64,000 nt of DNA from Mariniphaga anaerophila. Lineage in GTDB: Bacteria; Bacteroidota; Bacteroidia; Bacteroidales; Prolixibacteraceae. The stretch covers positions 496,001 to 560,000 of the forward strand of contig NZ_FQUM01000002.1 in assembly GCF_900129025.1 (NCBI RefSeq), given 5' to 3'. Position 1 is the first letter of the stretch, and every line of letters begins with the position of its first letter. The notes beneath the pieces were generated by a model. The model was not told the DNA's origin, did not search any database, and saw nothing but the letters and a program-made list of their open reading frames with translations. Positions 10,317 to 17,714 of the stretch are shown here, piece by piece. The translations under genes and the position numbers were made by a program.

Positions 10317-10724
10317 ATGGAAAGTGTAGATCAAAAGGGGGAAAAAAATTCACCAGAAGCAAACATCAAACCCGGTATTTATTCAAAAGCTATTCGCGCA
10401 GGGAAACGAACTTACTTTTTCGATGTGAAAAGTACCCGTAACAATGAGTATTATCTGACGATTACGGAAAGCAAAAGAAAGTTTATTGACAACGGAAATT
10501 TCAGGTATGAAAAGCATAAGTTGTTTTTGTATCCTGAAGATTTTGAGAAGTTTGCAGGAACGCTTGAAGAGATAATTCAATACATTAAAGACGAGCAGCC
10601 AGAGCTGGAGCCAAAAGCATCAGAGGAGCCGGCAGAGCAGAAAAATGAAGAAGAGATTTCTGTTGATGTGGAATCTGAATTAGCCGGTAAAGATTTTAGT
10701 GATATTGATTTTGAAGATATATAA
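10317..10724 (+). CDS. PUR-alpha-like nucleic-acid-binding protein (DUF3276)
   Basis: This 135-residue protein has one PUR repeat (about residues 20-90: GIYSKAIRAGKRTYFFDVKS, YYLTITESKRK, HKLFLYPEDFEKF) followed by a Glu-rich acidic tail. This is the DUF3276/PurA family found throughout Bacteroidota and spirochaetes; relatives bind single-stranded DNA or RNA. Its cellular role is not established. GGAGGA lies directly against the ATG with no spacing, so it probably does not act as a normal Shine-Dalgarno site. A strong terminator follows the gene. Confidence 0.88.
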   Translation: MESVDQKGEKNSPEANIKPGIYSKAIRAGKRTYFFDVKSTRNNEYYLTITESKRKFIDNGNFRYEKHKLFLYPEDFEKFAGTLEEIIQYIKDEQPELEPKASEEPAEQKNEEEISVDVESELAGKDFSDIDFEDI

Positions 10725-10749
10725 ACTACTCTTTGAAAAAACAACTGTT

Positions 10750-10783
10750 CCCTTTCCGCTCCGTGCGGGAAGGGATTTTTTTT
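10750..10783 (+). terminator. intrinsic terminator after the PUR-alpha gene
   Basis: A 10-bp stem (CCCTTTCCGC at 10750-10759 with GCGGGAAGGG at 10765-10774, one G-T pair) with a 5-nt loop is followed by A and eight T residues. It ends the plus-strand ffh-folD-PUR stretch. Confidence 0.88.
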
Positions 10784-10994
10784 ACCTTGATTTTTTTGAA
10801 TCAGCAGGTCAATAGATGTATTTATTGAAATTGATTTGGCGTAGTAATCAGCAATGTTCAATTCATTTTACTACGTGGTTAGTCAGGTTTTACTGACGCT
10901 GTCAATAATATTTTTTGTTGTCTGCTGTTGCGCAAACTGACAAGTCAGAACCCCGTAAAAATTGCAGGCTTTACCGCTTTAACAAATCGAATAA

Positions 10995-11480
10995 CTATTC
11001 CCCGTCACTTTTTTCTGCCGGAATAAAATCAAGTGAAACGGAATTTACGCAATGCCGTGTGTTTTTTTGAGTAAATCCTTCGCCATAAAAAACATGGCCC
11101 AGATGTCCGCCACAATTGTTACAGGTAATTTCTGTCCGCCGGCCGTCAGCATCCAGAGTTTTGTGTACTGCGCCTTCTATTTCGTCGTCAAAACTCGGCC
11201 AGCCACAGTTCGATTCAAACTTGTCGGACGACTTGTAAAGCGGTGCGCCACAATGCTTGCAAACGTATGTCCCTTTTTCTTTGTGTTTGTTGTATTCTCC
11301 GGTAAACGCGCGTTCTGTTCCTTTTTGAATAATTACATACTCCTCGAATTCTGTTAACGGCTTGTATTGTTTCATTTTTGTTTCCTCCTCTGTTTTTGTC
11401 TCATTTTTTTTCTTGTCAGTCGCTTGCCCGCATGCAGTGAATGAGGCTGCGAAAAGTAACATGGCCAAAATTGTTTTCAT
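10995..11480 (-). CDS. msrB: exported peptide-methionine (R)-S-oxide reductase
   Basis: MsrB reduces methionine-R-sulfoxide in oxidised proteins. From the ATG at 11480 it has 161 residues. An N-terminal signal ends in FTAC, which fits a lipoprotein processing site, so the enzyme probably acts in the periplasm. The catalytic domain shows zinc-binding CKHC and CNNC pairs, the CGWPSF motif and the catalytic Cys in [11 protein letters not shown]. The frame extends to a TTG at 11504, but that codon lies inside a likely -7 element. It stands alone, without an MsrA partner in the window. Confidence 0.93.
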   Translation of the reverse strand: MKTILAMLLFAASFTACGQATDKKKNETKTEEETKMKQYKPLTEFEEYVIIQKGTERAFTGEYNKHKEKGTYVCKHCGAPLYKSSDKFESNCGWPSFDDEIEGAVHKTLDADGRRTEITCNNCGGHLGHVFYGEGFTQKNTRHCVNSVSLDFIPAEKSDGE

Positions 11481-11501
11481 CTCTTTGAAATTGTACGTTT
11501 T

Positions 11502-11509
11502 CAAATGTA
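11502..11509 (-). promoter_or_regulatory. -7 element of msrB
   Basis: On the minus strand TACATTTG reads from 11509 to 11502, an exact TAnnTTTG match 21 nt before the msrB ATG. A second exact match, TATCTTTG, lies about 30 nt further upstream. Neither has a well-spaced TTG. Confidence 0.45.
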
Positions 11510-11670
11510 TCTATCTCATTCTATCTTTTATCACAAAGATATTCGATAGAATTCGAAAGCTTATTTCGATGGAACTTCCATGATTTGCAATCATTTCTTT
11601 TTGTGAATTTTGAATGAATAAAATTCATGTTCATTCCATACAAATAAGACAAATGGGAAGCAAAAATGGT

Positions 11671-12798
11671 TCAGACCTCTTTTATTCCAATTCCCGGTTT
11701 CTCGGCCAGTTCAATTTTTCCGTTGTCAATTTTAATGCCTTCATACGGGTCATTCGAAATTAACAAGTTACCGTCCAGGTCAGCCCATTCAGCCTGAGGC
11801 GAAAGCTGGGCTGCTGCTGAAATGGCGCACGATGTTTCTGTCATGCACCCAATCATAACCCGCATGTGGCTTGCGTGTGCCAGGTTTATCATTTTGTGGG
11901 CTTCGCGCATACCGGTGCATTTCATCAGTTTGATGTTTATTCCGGAATAAATGCCAAATGCATCCTTTACATCAGCCAACCTCTGGATGGCTTCGTCGCC
12001 AATAATCGGGAGTGGTGAATGCTCTGTCAGCCAGGCGTGGTCGTCTTTTCTGTTTTTGGGGAGTGGCTGTTCAACAAATTCAACTCCTTTTTCTTTTAGC
12101 CAGTGCACCATCTCCAGCGCTTCTTCTTTGTTATCCCAACCCTGATTCACATCAACACAAAGTGGCTTGTTGGTTACCGAGCGTATGGTGTCAATCATCT
12201 CTTTGTCGTTGAGCCCGCCAAGTTTCACTTTTAAAATACGGTATGGAGCGGCTTCCTCAACTTTTTGTCTCACCACATCCGGTTTATCAATGCCAATTGT
12301 AAAAGAGGTGTTGGGAGTGTTCTCCGGAGAAAAACCCCATATTTTGTACCACGGCTGTCTCATTATTTTTCCGATTAAGTCATGCAGCGCAATATCTACC
12401 GATGCTTTAGCCGCAGTATTTCCGGGCATGGCTTCGTCCACATATTCCAGAATCTCATCCATACGGAACGGATCTGTAAACTGAGATAAGTTTAGTGCAT
12501 TAAGAAAACGTGCAGCTGTTTTTTGCGATTCGCCCAGGTACGGAGGCATGGAGGCCTCTCCGTATCCGGTTATTCCGTCATATTCAATTTTTGTCAGCAT
12601 AACCGGTGTGGTAGTCCGCGAACTGGTTGCCAGGGTAAATACGTGTTTTAGCTGCAAGTCGTAAGGTGCAAATGTTAGTTTTAAACCCTGTTGGGGCAAT
12701 ACTCCTTTCATATTCGAATAAGTTAAATGGGGCAGTGCCAAACCGCCCACAGTATATAGTGCTGTTTTTTTGATGAATGCTCTTCTGTTGGTTTTCAT
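11671..12798 (-). CDS. Tat-exported dipeptide epimerase (enolase superfamily)
   Basis: The protein has 375 residues from the ATG at 12798. The start gives a twin-arginine leader (MKTNRRAFIKKTALYTVGG), while the upstream GTG at 12849 would overlap the previous gene. The barrel domain has the muconate-lactonising-subgroup residues of L-Ala-D/L-Glu epimerases: Lys pair in LKVKLGG, metal ligands in CVDVNQGW, FVEQPLP and IGDEA, and a second Lys in NIKLMKCTG. It probably epimerises the L-Ala-D-Glu dipeptide released from peptidoglycan. The gene directly upstream is an NlpC/P60 peptidase (23-nt gap), the YkfC/YkfB pairing. Export is unusual for YkfB-type enzymes. Confidence 0.87.
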   Translation of the reverse strand: MKTNRRAFIKKTALYTVGGLALPHLTYSNMKGVLPQQGLKLTFAPYDLQLKHVFTLATSSRTTTPVMLTKIEYDGITGYGEASMPPYLGESQKTAARFLNALNLSQFTDPFRMDEILEYVDEAMPGNTAAKASVDIALHDLIGKIMRQPWYKIWGFSPENTPNTSFTIGIDKPDVVRQKVEEAAPYRILKVKLGGLNDKEMIDTIRSVTNKPLCVDVNQGWDNKEEALEMVHWLKEKGVEFVEQPLPKNRKDDHAWLTEHSPLPIIGDEAIQRLADVKDAFGIYSGINIKLMKCTGMREAHKMINLAHASHMRVMIGCMTETSCAISAAAQLSPQAEWADLDGNLLISNDPYEGIKIDNGKIELAEKPGIGIKEV

Positions 12799-12821
12799 TG
12801 CAAAAGCTTTCTGGTTCGTTT

Positions 12822-14003
12822 TTAATACCAGGGATGTTCTTTTATCCACCGGATACCGTTTTCCCCTTCAGAGCCGATTACCCGCCGGGCACGAATAAAC
12901 GTGTTCTTTCGGTATTCTGAGAAAAGACTGCTTGGTGGATTGAAACTGTTTTTTCGCACATGCGCCGACGCATGAATAAATTCAGTTTCTCCCAAAGAGA
13001 TGGCAACATGGGTAATTCGCTCCGGTTGATTATCGGTCGCTTTTCTGCCAAAGAAAAGCAAGTCGCCGGGAGCAAGTTTTTCGAATGAGTTACCGGGCTC
13101 AGCCATTTGTCCGTGTCGCGCCTGCAAAGAGGCGTCGCGGGCCAGAATAATGCCGTGCATAAAATATACGGTTTTGGTAAATCCGCTGCAATCCATCGCA
13201 AGTGCCGAAGTTCCTCCCCAAAGGTACGGCCGGCCGGTTAGTTTTTGAGACAGGCTCACAATAGACGCAGAGTTGGGGTGAGCCGTAGTCAGAAAATCCG
13301 AAAAAGAAATCCAGTTGTCTGGTGTTGTATATCCTTCCCGCCCGTCGGGGAGTTTTACTTTTAGTGTATTCCACTTTTCCTCCAGCAGTTCAACAATGCC
13401 CCCCATTGAAGCATCGGCGATGGGAATTTCCATCTTTTCTGTTTCGAAAATTTCTGTAAAAGAGGTTTTGAGAATAACCCGTTCTGTGTCTCTCCATTTT
13501 TTAAGTGAGCTTTCACTAATTGGAAATACTGCACCGGGAGGCGCCCAGGAAATATATTTGTCTGGAGTCTGAACAAGGCTCCAACTGCCTTTCTTTTTAA
13601 GTATTTTAACTGGCGTTCCTAACAAAGCCTGGGTCGAAAGTTCAGACGAATACCGTGGGTCAGTTCTCAAATTAGCAACAGAATTATTAACAAGTCCAAA
13701 TATTTTATTGCCAACGGTGGAGTCGGGGAGTACCACAATTTTATCCAGAATTTCTAAAGAGTGAAGTTTTTGTAACAGGTTGTTTTTTAGTTCCTGACTA
13801 TCGGTTTCGCCCGTTACTGCTATTTGCCCGTTTTTGAAAACGGCTTCTATTTCGAATACCGTTTCACGCTTGTCCGGCACAAAAGCCTGTTCAAAATCTT
13901 CAATGATTTTTTCTGCCTTTTTGCGGTTGTTTACGTTGCATGCGAAAATAAAAAACAGGCTTGTAAGCAGCAGGATAACAATATTTTTTGATCTTTGGCT
14001 CAT
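12822..14003 (-). CDS. NlpC/P60 lipoprotein, probable gamma-D-Glu-diamino acid endopeptidase
   Basis: The open frame runs back to 14702, but that part is antisense to the pseudouridine synthase gene. The ATG at 14003 gives a lipoprotein signal (ILLLTSLFFIFAC) and 393 residues. After an N-terminal region and SH3-like segments (about residues 110-250: FGLVNNSVANLRTDP, WSLVQTPDKYISW) comes an NlpC/P60 domain. It holds the catalytic Cys in AMDCSGFTK and His in ITHVAISLGETEFIHAS. By analogy with YkfC it cleaves the gamma-D-Glu to diamino-acid bond of muropeptides. The downstream epimerase would act on the L-Ala-D-Glu product. Confidence 0.88.
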   Translation of the reverse strand: MSQRSKNIVILLLTSLFFIFACNVNNRKKAEKIIEDFEQAFVPDKRETVFEIEAVFKNGQIAVTGETDSQELKNNLLQKLHSLEILDKIVVLPDSTVGNKIFGLVNNSVANLRTDPRYSSELSTQALLGTPVKILKKKGSWSLVQTPDKYISWAPPGAVFPISESSLKKWRDTERVILKTSFTEIFETEKMEIPIADASMGGIVELLEEKWNTLKVKLPDGREGYTTPDNWISFSDFLTTAHPNSASIVSLSQKLTGRPYLWGGTSALAMDCSGFTKTVYFMHGIILARDASLQARHGQMAEPGNSFEKLAPGDLLFFGRKATDNQPERITHVAISLGETEFIHASAHVRKNSFNPPSSLFSEYRKNTFIRARRVIGSEGENGIRWIKEHPWY

Positions 14004-14023
14004 AATCCGTACTTGCAGTAGAA

Positions 14024-14056
14024 CAAAGATAGAGAAACAATACAGACAATAAACAA
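14024..14056 (-). promoter_or_regulatory. promoter of the NlpC/P60-epimerase operon
   Basis: On the minus strand TTG (14056-14054) is followed after 22 nt by TATCTTTG (14031-14024), an exact -7 match, 20 nt upstream of the NlpC/P60 ATG. It lies in the 63-nt gap shared with the divergent pseudouridine synthase gene. Confidence 0.7.
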
Positions 14057-14066
14057 AAAAATACCA

Positions 14067-14768
14067 GTGGAAAAGAATTTTGACATACCAATCCTGTTTC
14101 AGGACGAAAATATTATTGTGGTAAATAAACCGGTTGGACTGGCTGTACATAAAAATGATTTTATGCCGCACGACGCACCTTATCTTACTAAGCTTTTGGG
14201 AGATGCTACCGGCAAATGGATTCACAACGTGCACCGGCTCGATGCAAAAACCAGTGGTGTGATGGTGCTGGCTTTTTCTTCTGAAATGGCAAAGGAGCTG
14301 GCTTTGCAGTTCGAGCGAAAAGAGGTGGTTAAAAAGTACATGGCTGTGGTGCAGGGAAATCCTGGTGAAGGTACGTTTAACGAGAAGGTGCTGGTTAAAA
14401 AGAAGTCGAAATTCAGGAAACCTGCAGTTACACATTATAAAACGCTGCATACAGTTAAAACAACTATTTCGTACAAAGAAAAAGTTGATGTCTCTTTGAG
14501 TCTGGTGGAAATATCCATTGAAACGGGCCGCTGGCATCAGATTCGTCAGCATTTTGCCAAAAATCATTTCGACATTGTGGGCGATACACATCACGGCGAT
14601 TTTACCCTGAATAAAATTATTACGGAAAAAACAGGGGTTAACCGTCTCATGCTTCATGCATCGTTGTTGGATTTTACTCACCCGCAGGCTCAAAACCGAC
14701 AAATGTTCAGTTTGCCTGTGCCAGAAGAATTTAACAAAATAATGGAATTTTATAAGGCCGAAATCTGA
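14067..14768 (+). CDS. RluA-family RNA pseudouridine synthase (TruC-like)
   Basis: This 233-residue enzyme converts uridine to pseudouridine in RNA. The catalytic Asp is in HRLDAKTSGV (about residue 52), with a VNKPVGLAVH motif before it and RWHQIRQHFA and NRLMLHASLL further on. There is no S4 domain. The lack of an S4 domain and the overall length resemble TruC (tRNA U65), but the RNA target is inferred only. No ATG exists near the N-terminus; GTG at 14067 is the only start that keeps the conserved beginning. Confidence 0.87.
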   Translation: MEKNFDIPILFQDENIIVVNKPVGLAVHKNDFMPHDAPYLTKLLGDATGKWIHNVHRLDAKTSGVMVLAFSSEMAKELALQFERKEVVKKYMAVVQGNPGEGTFNEKVLVKKKSKFRKPAVTHYKTLHTVKTTISYKEKVDVSLSLVEISIETGRWHQIRQHFAKNHFDIVGDTHHGDFTLNKIITEKTGVNRLMLHASLLDFTHPQAQNRQMFSLPVPEEFNKIMEFYKAEI

Positions 14769-14831
14769 ATTATCCGGACAGGTATTTCAGTATTATGTTA
14801 TATTTCTCTGTGGCTCCAACGCTATTTCTTT

Positions 14832-14839
14832 TATCTTTG
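14832..14839 (+). promoter_or_regulatory. -7 element of the S9 peptidase gene
   Basis: TATCTTTG at 14832-14839 matches TAnnTTTG exactly, 34 nt upstream of the ATG at 14874. The -33 position holds only CTG (14808-14810). Confidence 0.5.
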
Positions 14840-14873
14840 GTAGTTCATATTGAATTTGAAAAAGGGAGTTACA

Positions 14874-17648
14874 ATGAGAAGAGCGGCACTTTTACTTATC
14901 TGTTTTGTTTCGTTTGGGGTTTTTGCACAGCAACCTGTAAAAAAGCCACTTGCCATTGAAGATTTTGCAACATGGAATACATTGCCCAGTGCAATTATTT
15001 CAAACAATGGCAAATTAATAGCGTTTGAACAAAATCTGCAGAAAGGCGACGGGCTTTTAATTTTAAAACGGGATAAAAACGGGTTTGACACCATTCCGCG
15101 TGGAAGCAATCCTGCGTTTAGCCCCGAAAATAATTTTATGGTGTTTTCCATCAAACAGCCGGAAGACACTGTTAGAAAAGCAAAACTGGACAAAGTTAAG
15201 AAAGACGACATGCCCAAAGATAGCCTTGGAATTTGGGTTTTTGATAACCGGGAGGTGCTGAAATTTCCGAATTTTAAATCGTATAAATTACCCGAAGAGA
15301 ATGCACGTTGGATTGCATTTACTGTTGAGTTGGCTCCCGAACAGAAAGACACTGTAAATACCGATTCGAAAAAAGAGAATAAAGGAGAGAACAACCTGGC
15401 GCTTTTTGAAGTTGCCGGCGCTGACACCGTTTTACTTCGGAATGTGTCGGAATGGTTTTATGCCAAGAAAGGTGATGCTCTTTATTTCTCCAAAGAATTG
15501 AAAGACTCCACCGGAACTGTCTCTTCGCTGTATGCTTTCGATACTTTTACCGGACAGGTAACATCAATCTTTTCGGAAAAAGGCTGGTTGAAAAAGCTGG
15601 TTGCTGACGAAACGGGTAGCCAGGTTGCTTTCCTATTTTCGCAGGATACTACCGAAACCAAACAGTACTCGCTTTATTTGGGCCGGCAGGATGGAAAGCC
15701 GGAGAAAATAGTTGACGCATTTACGAGCGGCGTGCCGGTTAGCTGGGCACCCAGTGAAAACGGAAGTGTCTATTTTTCGGAAGACGGTACCAAATTGTTT
15801 TTGGGAACGGCAGAACAACCTAAAGCCGAACAGAAGGATACGATTCCTGATGATGAAAAACCAAAGCTGGATGTTTGGAATTGGAAGGATTTAAAATTGC
15901 AACCGCAACAAAATGTTGAAGCGGACCGGGAGAAGAAAAGAACGTACCTGGCTGTTTACCACATCGGACTGAATCGTTTTATTCAATTGGCAGATCCCGG
16001 TATGCGAGATATTTCAACGCTGCAAAAAGGCAACGGGGAACTGGCGCTCGGTTCCAACGAACTTCCGTATTTGCGGGCTTTTAGCTGGACGGGCAAGCGC
16101 AATAGAGATTATTATTTAGTGGATTTAAAGTCGGGAATAAAAAGAGAAATCGCTCACGAAAAATCGTATTTGCGGCTTTCTCCGCAGGGGAAATACATGG
16201 TTTGGTGGGAACCTGCAGACAGTAGCTACTACGCACGTTCTACTGATATTAACCGGTTGGATGCGGTGTCGCTGACAAAAATACTTCCGGTGAATTTTTA
16301 TTACGAACAAAATGACGTTCCGATGGAGCCTTTTCCTTACGGAATTGCAGGATGGAGTGAGGATGACCGTTTTCTTTATGCCTATGATCGTTACGACATT
16401 TGGAAGCTCGATCTTTCAGGAGAACGGGTTCCGGTAAATGTTACCAAAGCTTTTGGCCGGCGAAACGAAACCCGTTTGCGCTACGTAAAACTCGATTCGG
16501 AAATTGAGTTTATTCCTGCCGAAAAACCTGTTTTGTTAAGCGCCCTTGACGAAAGAACCATGTCTGGCGGATTTTTTAGCGCCCGCTTTGGAGAAGTGGC
16601 CGAACCGAAGTTGCTCGTTATGGACAAAAACTACTTCTCGGGGGTTAAGAAAGCCAAAGATGCCGACCGGTTAATCTGGACAAAGGAAGATGTAAAAACG
16701 TTTCCTGATTTGTGGAGCAGCGACCTGAAATTTTCACGCCCGGAAAAAATTTCGGATGCTAACCCGCAACAGAAAAAATTTATCTGGCCAAAAGTGCAAA
16801 TGGTAGAATGGACGTCTTTCACGGGAGAAAAATTGAAAGGGTTGCTTTACTTTCCTGAAAATCTTGATCCGGCGAAAAAATACCCGATGATGGTCTATTT
16901 CTACGAAAGAAACGCAGAAAATTTATACCGCTATTCGAAACCTTCACCCAGCCGTTCTATCATAAACAAGACTTTTTACGCCAGCAACGGCTACGTGGTT
17001 TTTGTGCCCGATATTACATATAAAACCGGTTATCCCGGGCAGAGCGCTTACGATGCCATTGTGAGCGGAACACAATATCTGGTAAACACTTTTCCGTACA
17101 TCAACAGGGAGAAAATTGGGTTGCAGGGACAGAGCTGGGGTGGTTACCAAACGGCGTACCTGATAACTCAAACCGACATGTACGCTGCTGCAATGGCTGG
17201 TGCTCCGGTAAGTAACATGACGAGCGCTTATGGCGGCATCCGTTGGCAAACAGGAATCAGCCGGATGTTTCAATACGAACATACGCAAAGTCGGATTGGA
17301 GGAACTTTGTGGGAGAAACCCATGCAGTATGTGGAAAATTCGCCATTGTTTTATGCTCCGAAAGTAAACACCCCGCTGCTTATGATGCATAACGATAACG
17401 ACGGGGCTGTGCCGTGGTACCAGGGCATTGAGCTTTTTGTGGCATTGCGCCGGCTCGATAAGCCTGCTTGGTTGCTTACATACAACGGCGAGCCTCACAA
17501 CCTGAAAGCCACGAGTTGGGCGAATCGCATCGATTTAAGCAAACGCATGTTCCAGTTTTTTAACCATTATCTAAAAGGAGAACCAATGCCGGAATGGATG
17601 GAAAAAGGGATTCCGGCTTCGGAAAAAGGTGAAAATCTGGGATATTGA
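14874..17648 (+). CDS. exported S9 family (prolyl oligopeptidase-like) peptidase
   Basis: The 924-residue protein starts at the ATG at 14874, which has a purine-rich AAGGGAG upstream; the in-frame TTG at 14850 is less likely. A signal peptide (MRRAALLLICFVSFGVFA then QQ) sends it to the periplasm. A long beta-propeller-like region (about 30-630) precedes an alpha/beta-hydrolase domain. The nucleophile is Ser754 in GQSWGGY, the Asp is in HNDNDGAVPW and the His in GEPHNLK. These are the S9 catalytic triad. It probably degrades oligopeptides for amino-acid uptake. It ends 66 nt from the convergent helicase gene. Confidence 0.93.
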   Translation: MRRAALLLICFVSFGVFAQQPVKKPLAIEDFATWNTLPSAIISNNGKLIAFEQNLQKGDGLLILKRDKNGFDTIPRGSNPAFSPENNFMVFSIKQPEDTVRKAKLDKVKKDDMPKDSLGIWVFDNREVLKFPNFKSYKLPEENARWIAFTVELAPEQKDTVNTDSKKENKGENNLALFEVAGADTVLLRNVSEWFYAKKGDALYFSKELKDSTGTVSSLYAFDTFTGQVTSIFSEKGWLKKLVADETGSQVAFLFSQDTTETKQYSLYLGRQDGKPEKIVDAFTSGVPVSWAPSENGSVYFSEDGTKLFLGTAEQPKAEQKDTIPDDEKPKLDVWNWKDLKLQPQQNVEADREKKRTYLAVYHIGLNRFIQLADPGMRDISTLQKGNGELALGSNELPYLRAFSWTGKRNRDYYLVDLKSGIKREIAHEKSYLRLSPQGKYMVWWEPADSSYYARSTDINRLDAVSLTKILPVNFYYEQNDVPMEPFPYGIAGWSEDDRFLYAYDRYDIWKLDLSGERVPVNVTKAFGRRNETRLRYVKLDSEIEFIPAEKPVLLSALDERTMSGGFFSARFGEVAEPKLLVMDKNYFSGVKKAKDADRLIWTKEDVKTFPDLWSSDLKFSRPEKISDANPQQKKFIWPKVQMVEWTSFTGEKLKGLLYFPENLDPAKKYPMMVYFYERNAENLYRYSKPSPSRSIINKTFYASNGYVVFVPDITYKTGYPGQSAYDAIVSGTQYLVNTFPYINREKIGLQGQSWGGYQTAYLITQTDMYAAAMAGAPVSNMTSAYGGIRWQTGISRMFQYEHTQSRIGGTLWEKPMQYVENSPLFYAPKVNTPLLMMHNDNDGAVPWYQGIELFVALRRLDKPAWLLTYNGEPHNLKATSWANRIDLSKRMFQFFNHYLKGEPMPEWMEKGIPASEKGENLGY

Positions 17649-17714
17649 AATAGGCAGGAATTTGGGACAAGGCCGGAAACGAGATAGGTTACCTGAGTTT
17701 AAAATACTGATTTT

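Noticed and set aside
14004-14702. N-terminal extension of the NlpC/P60 frame
   Set aside because: It is antisense to a clear pseudouridine synthase gene, and the ATG at 14003 gives a lipoprotein signal peptide and follows a good promoter.
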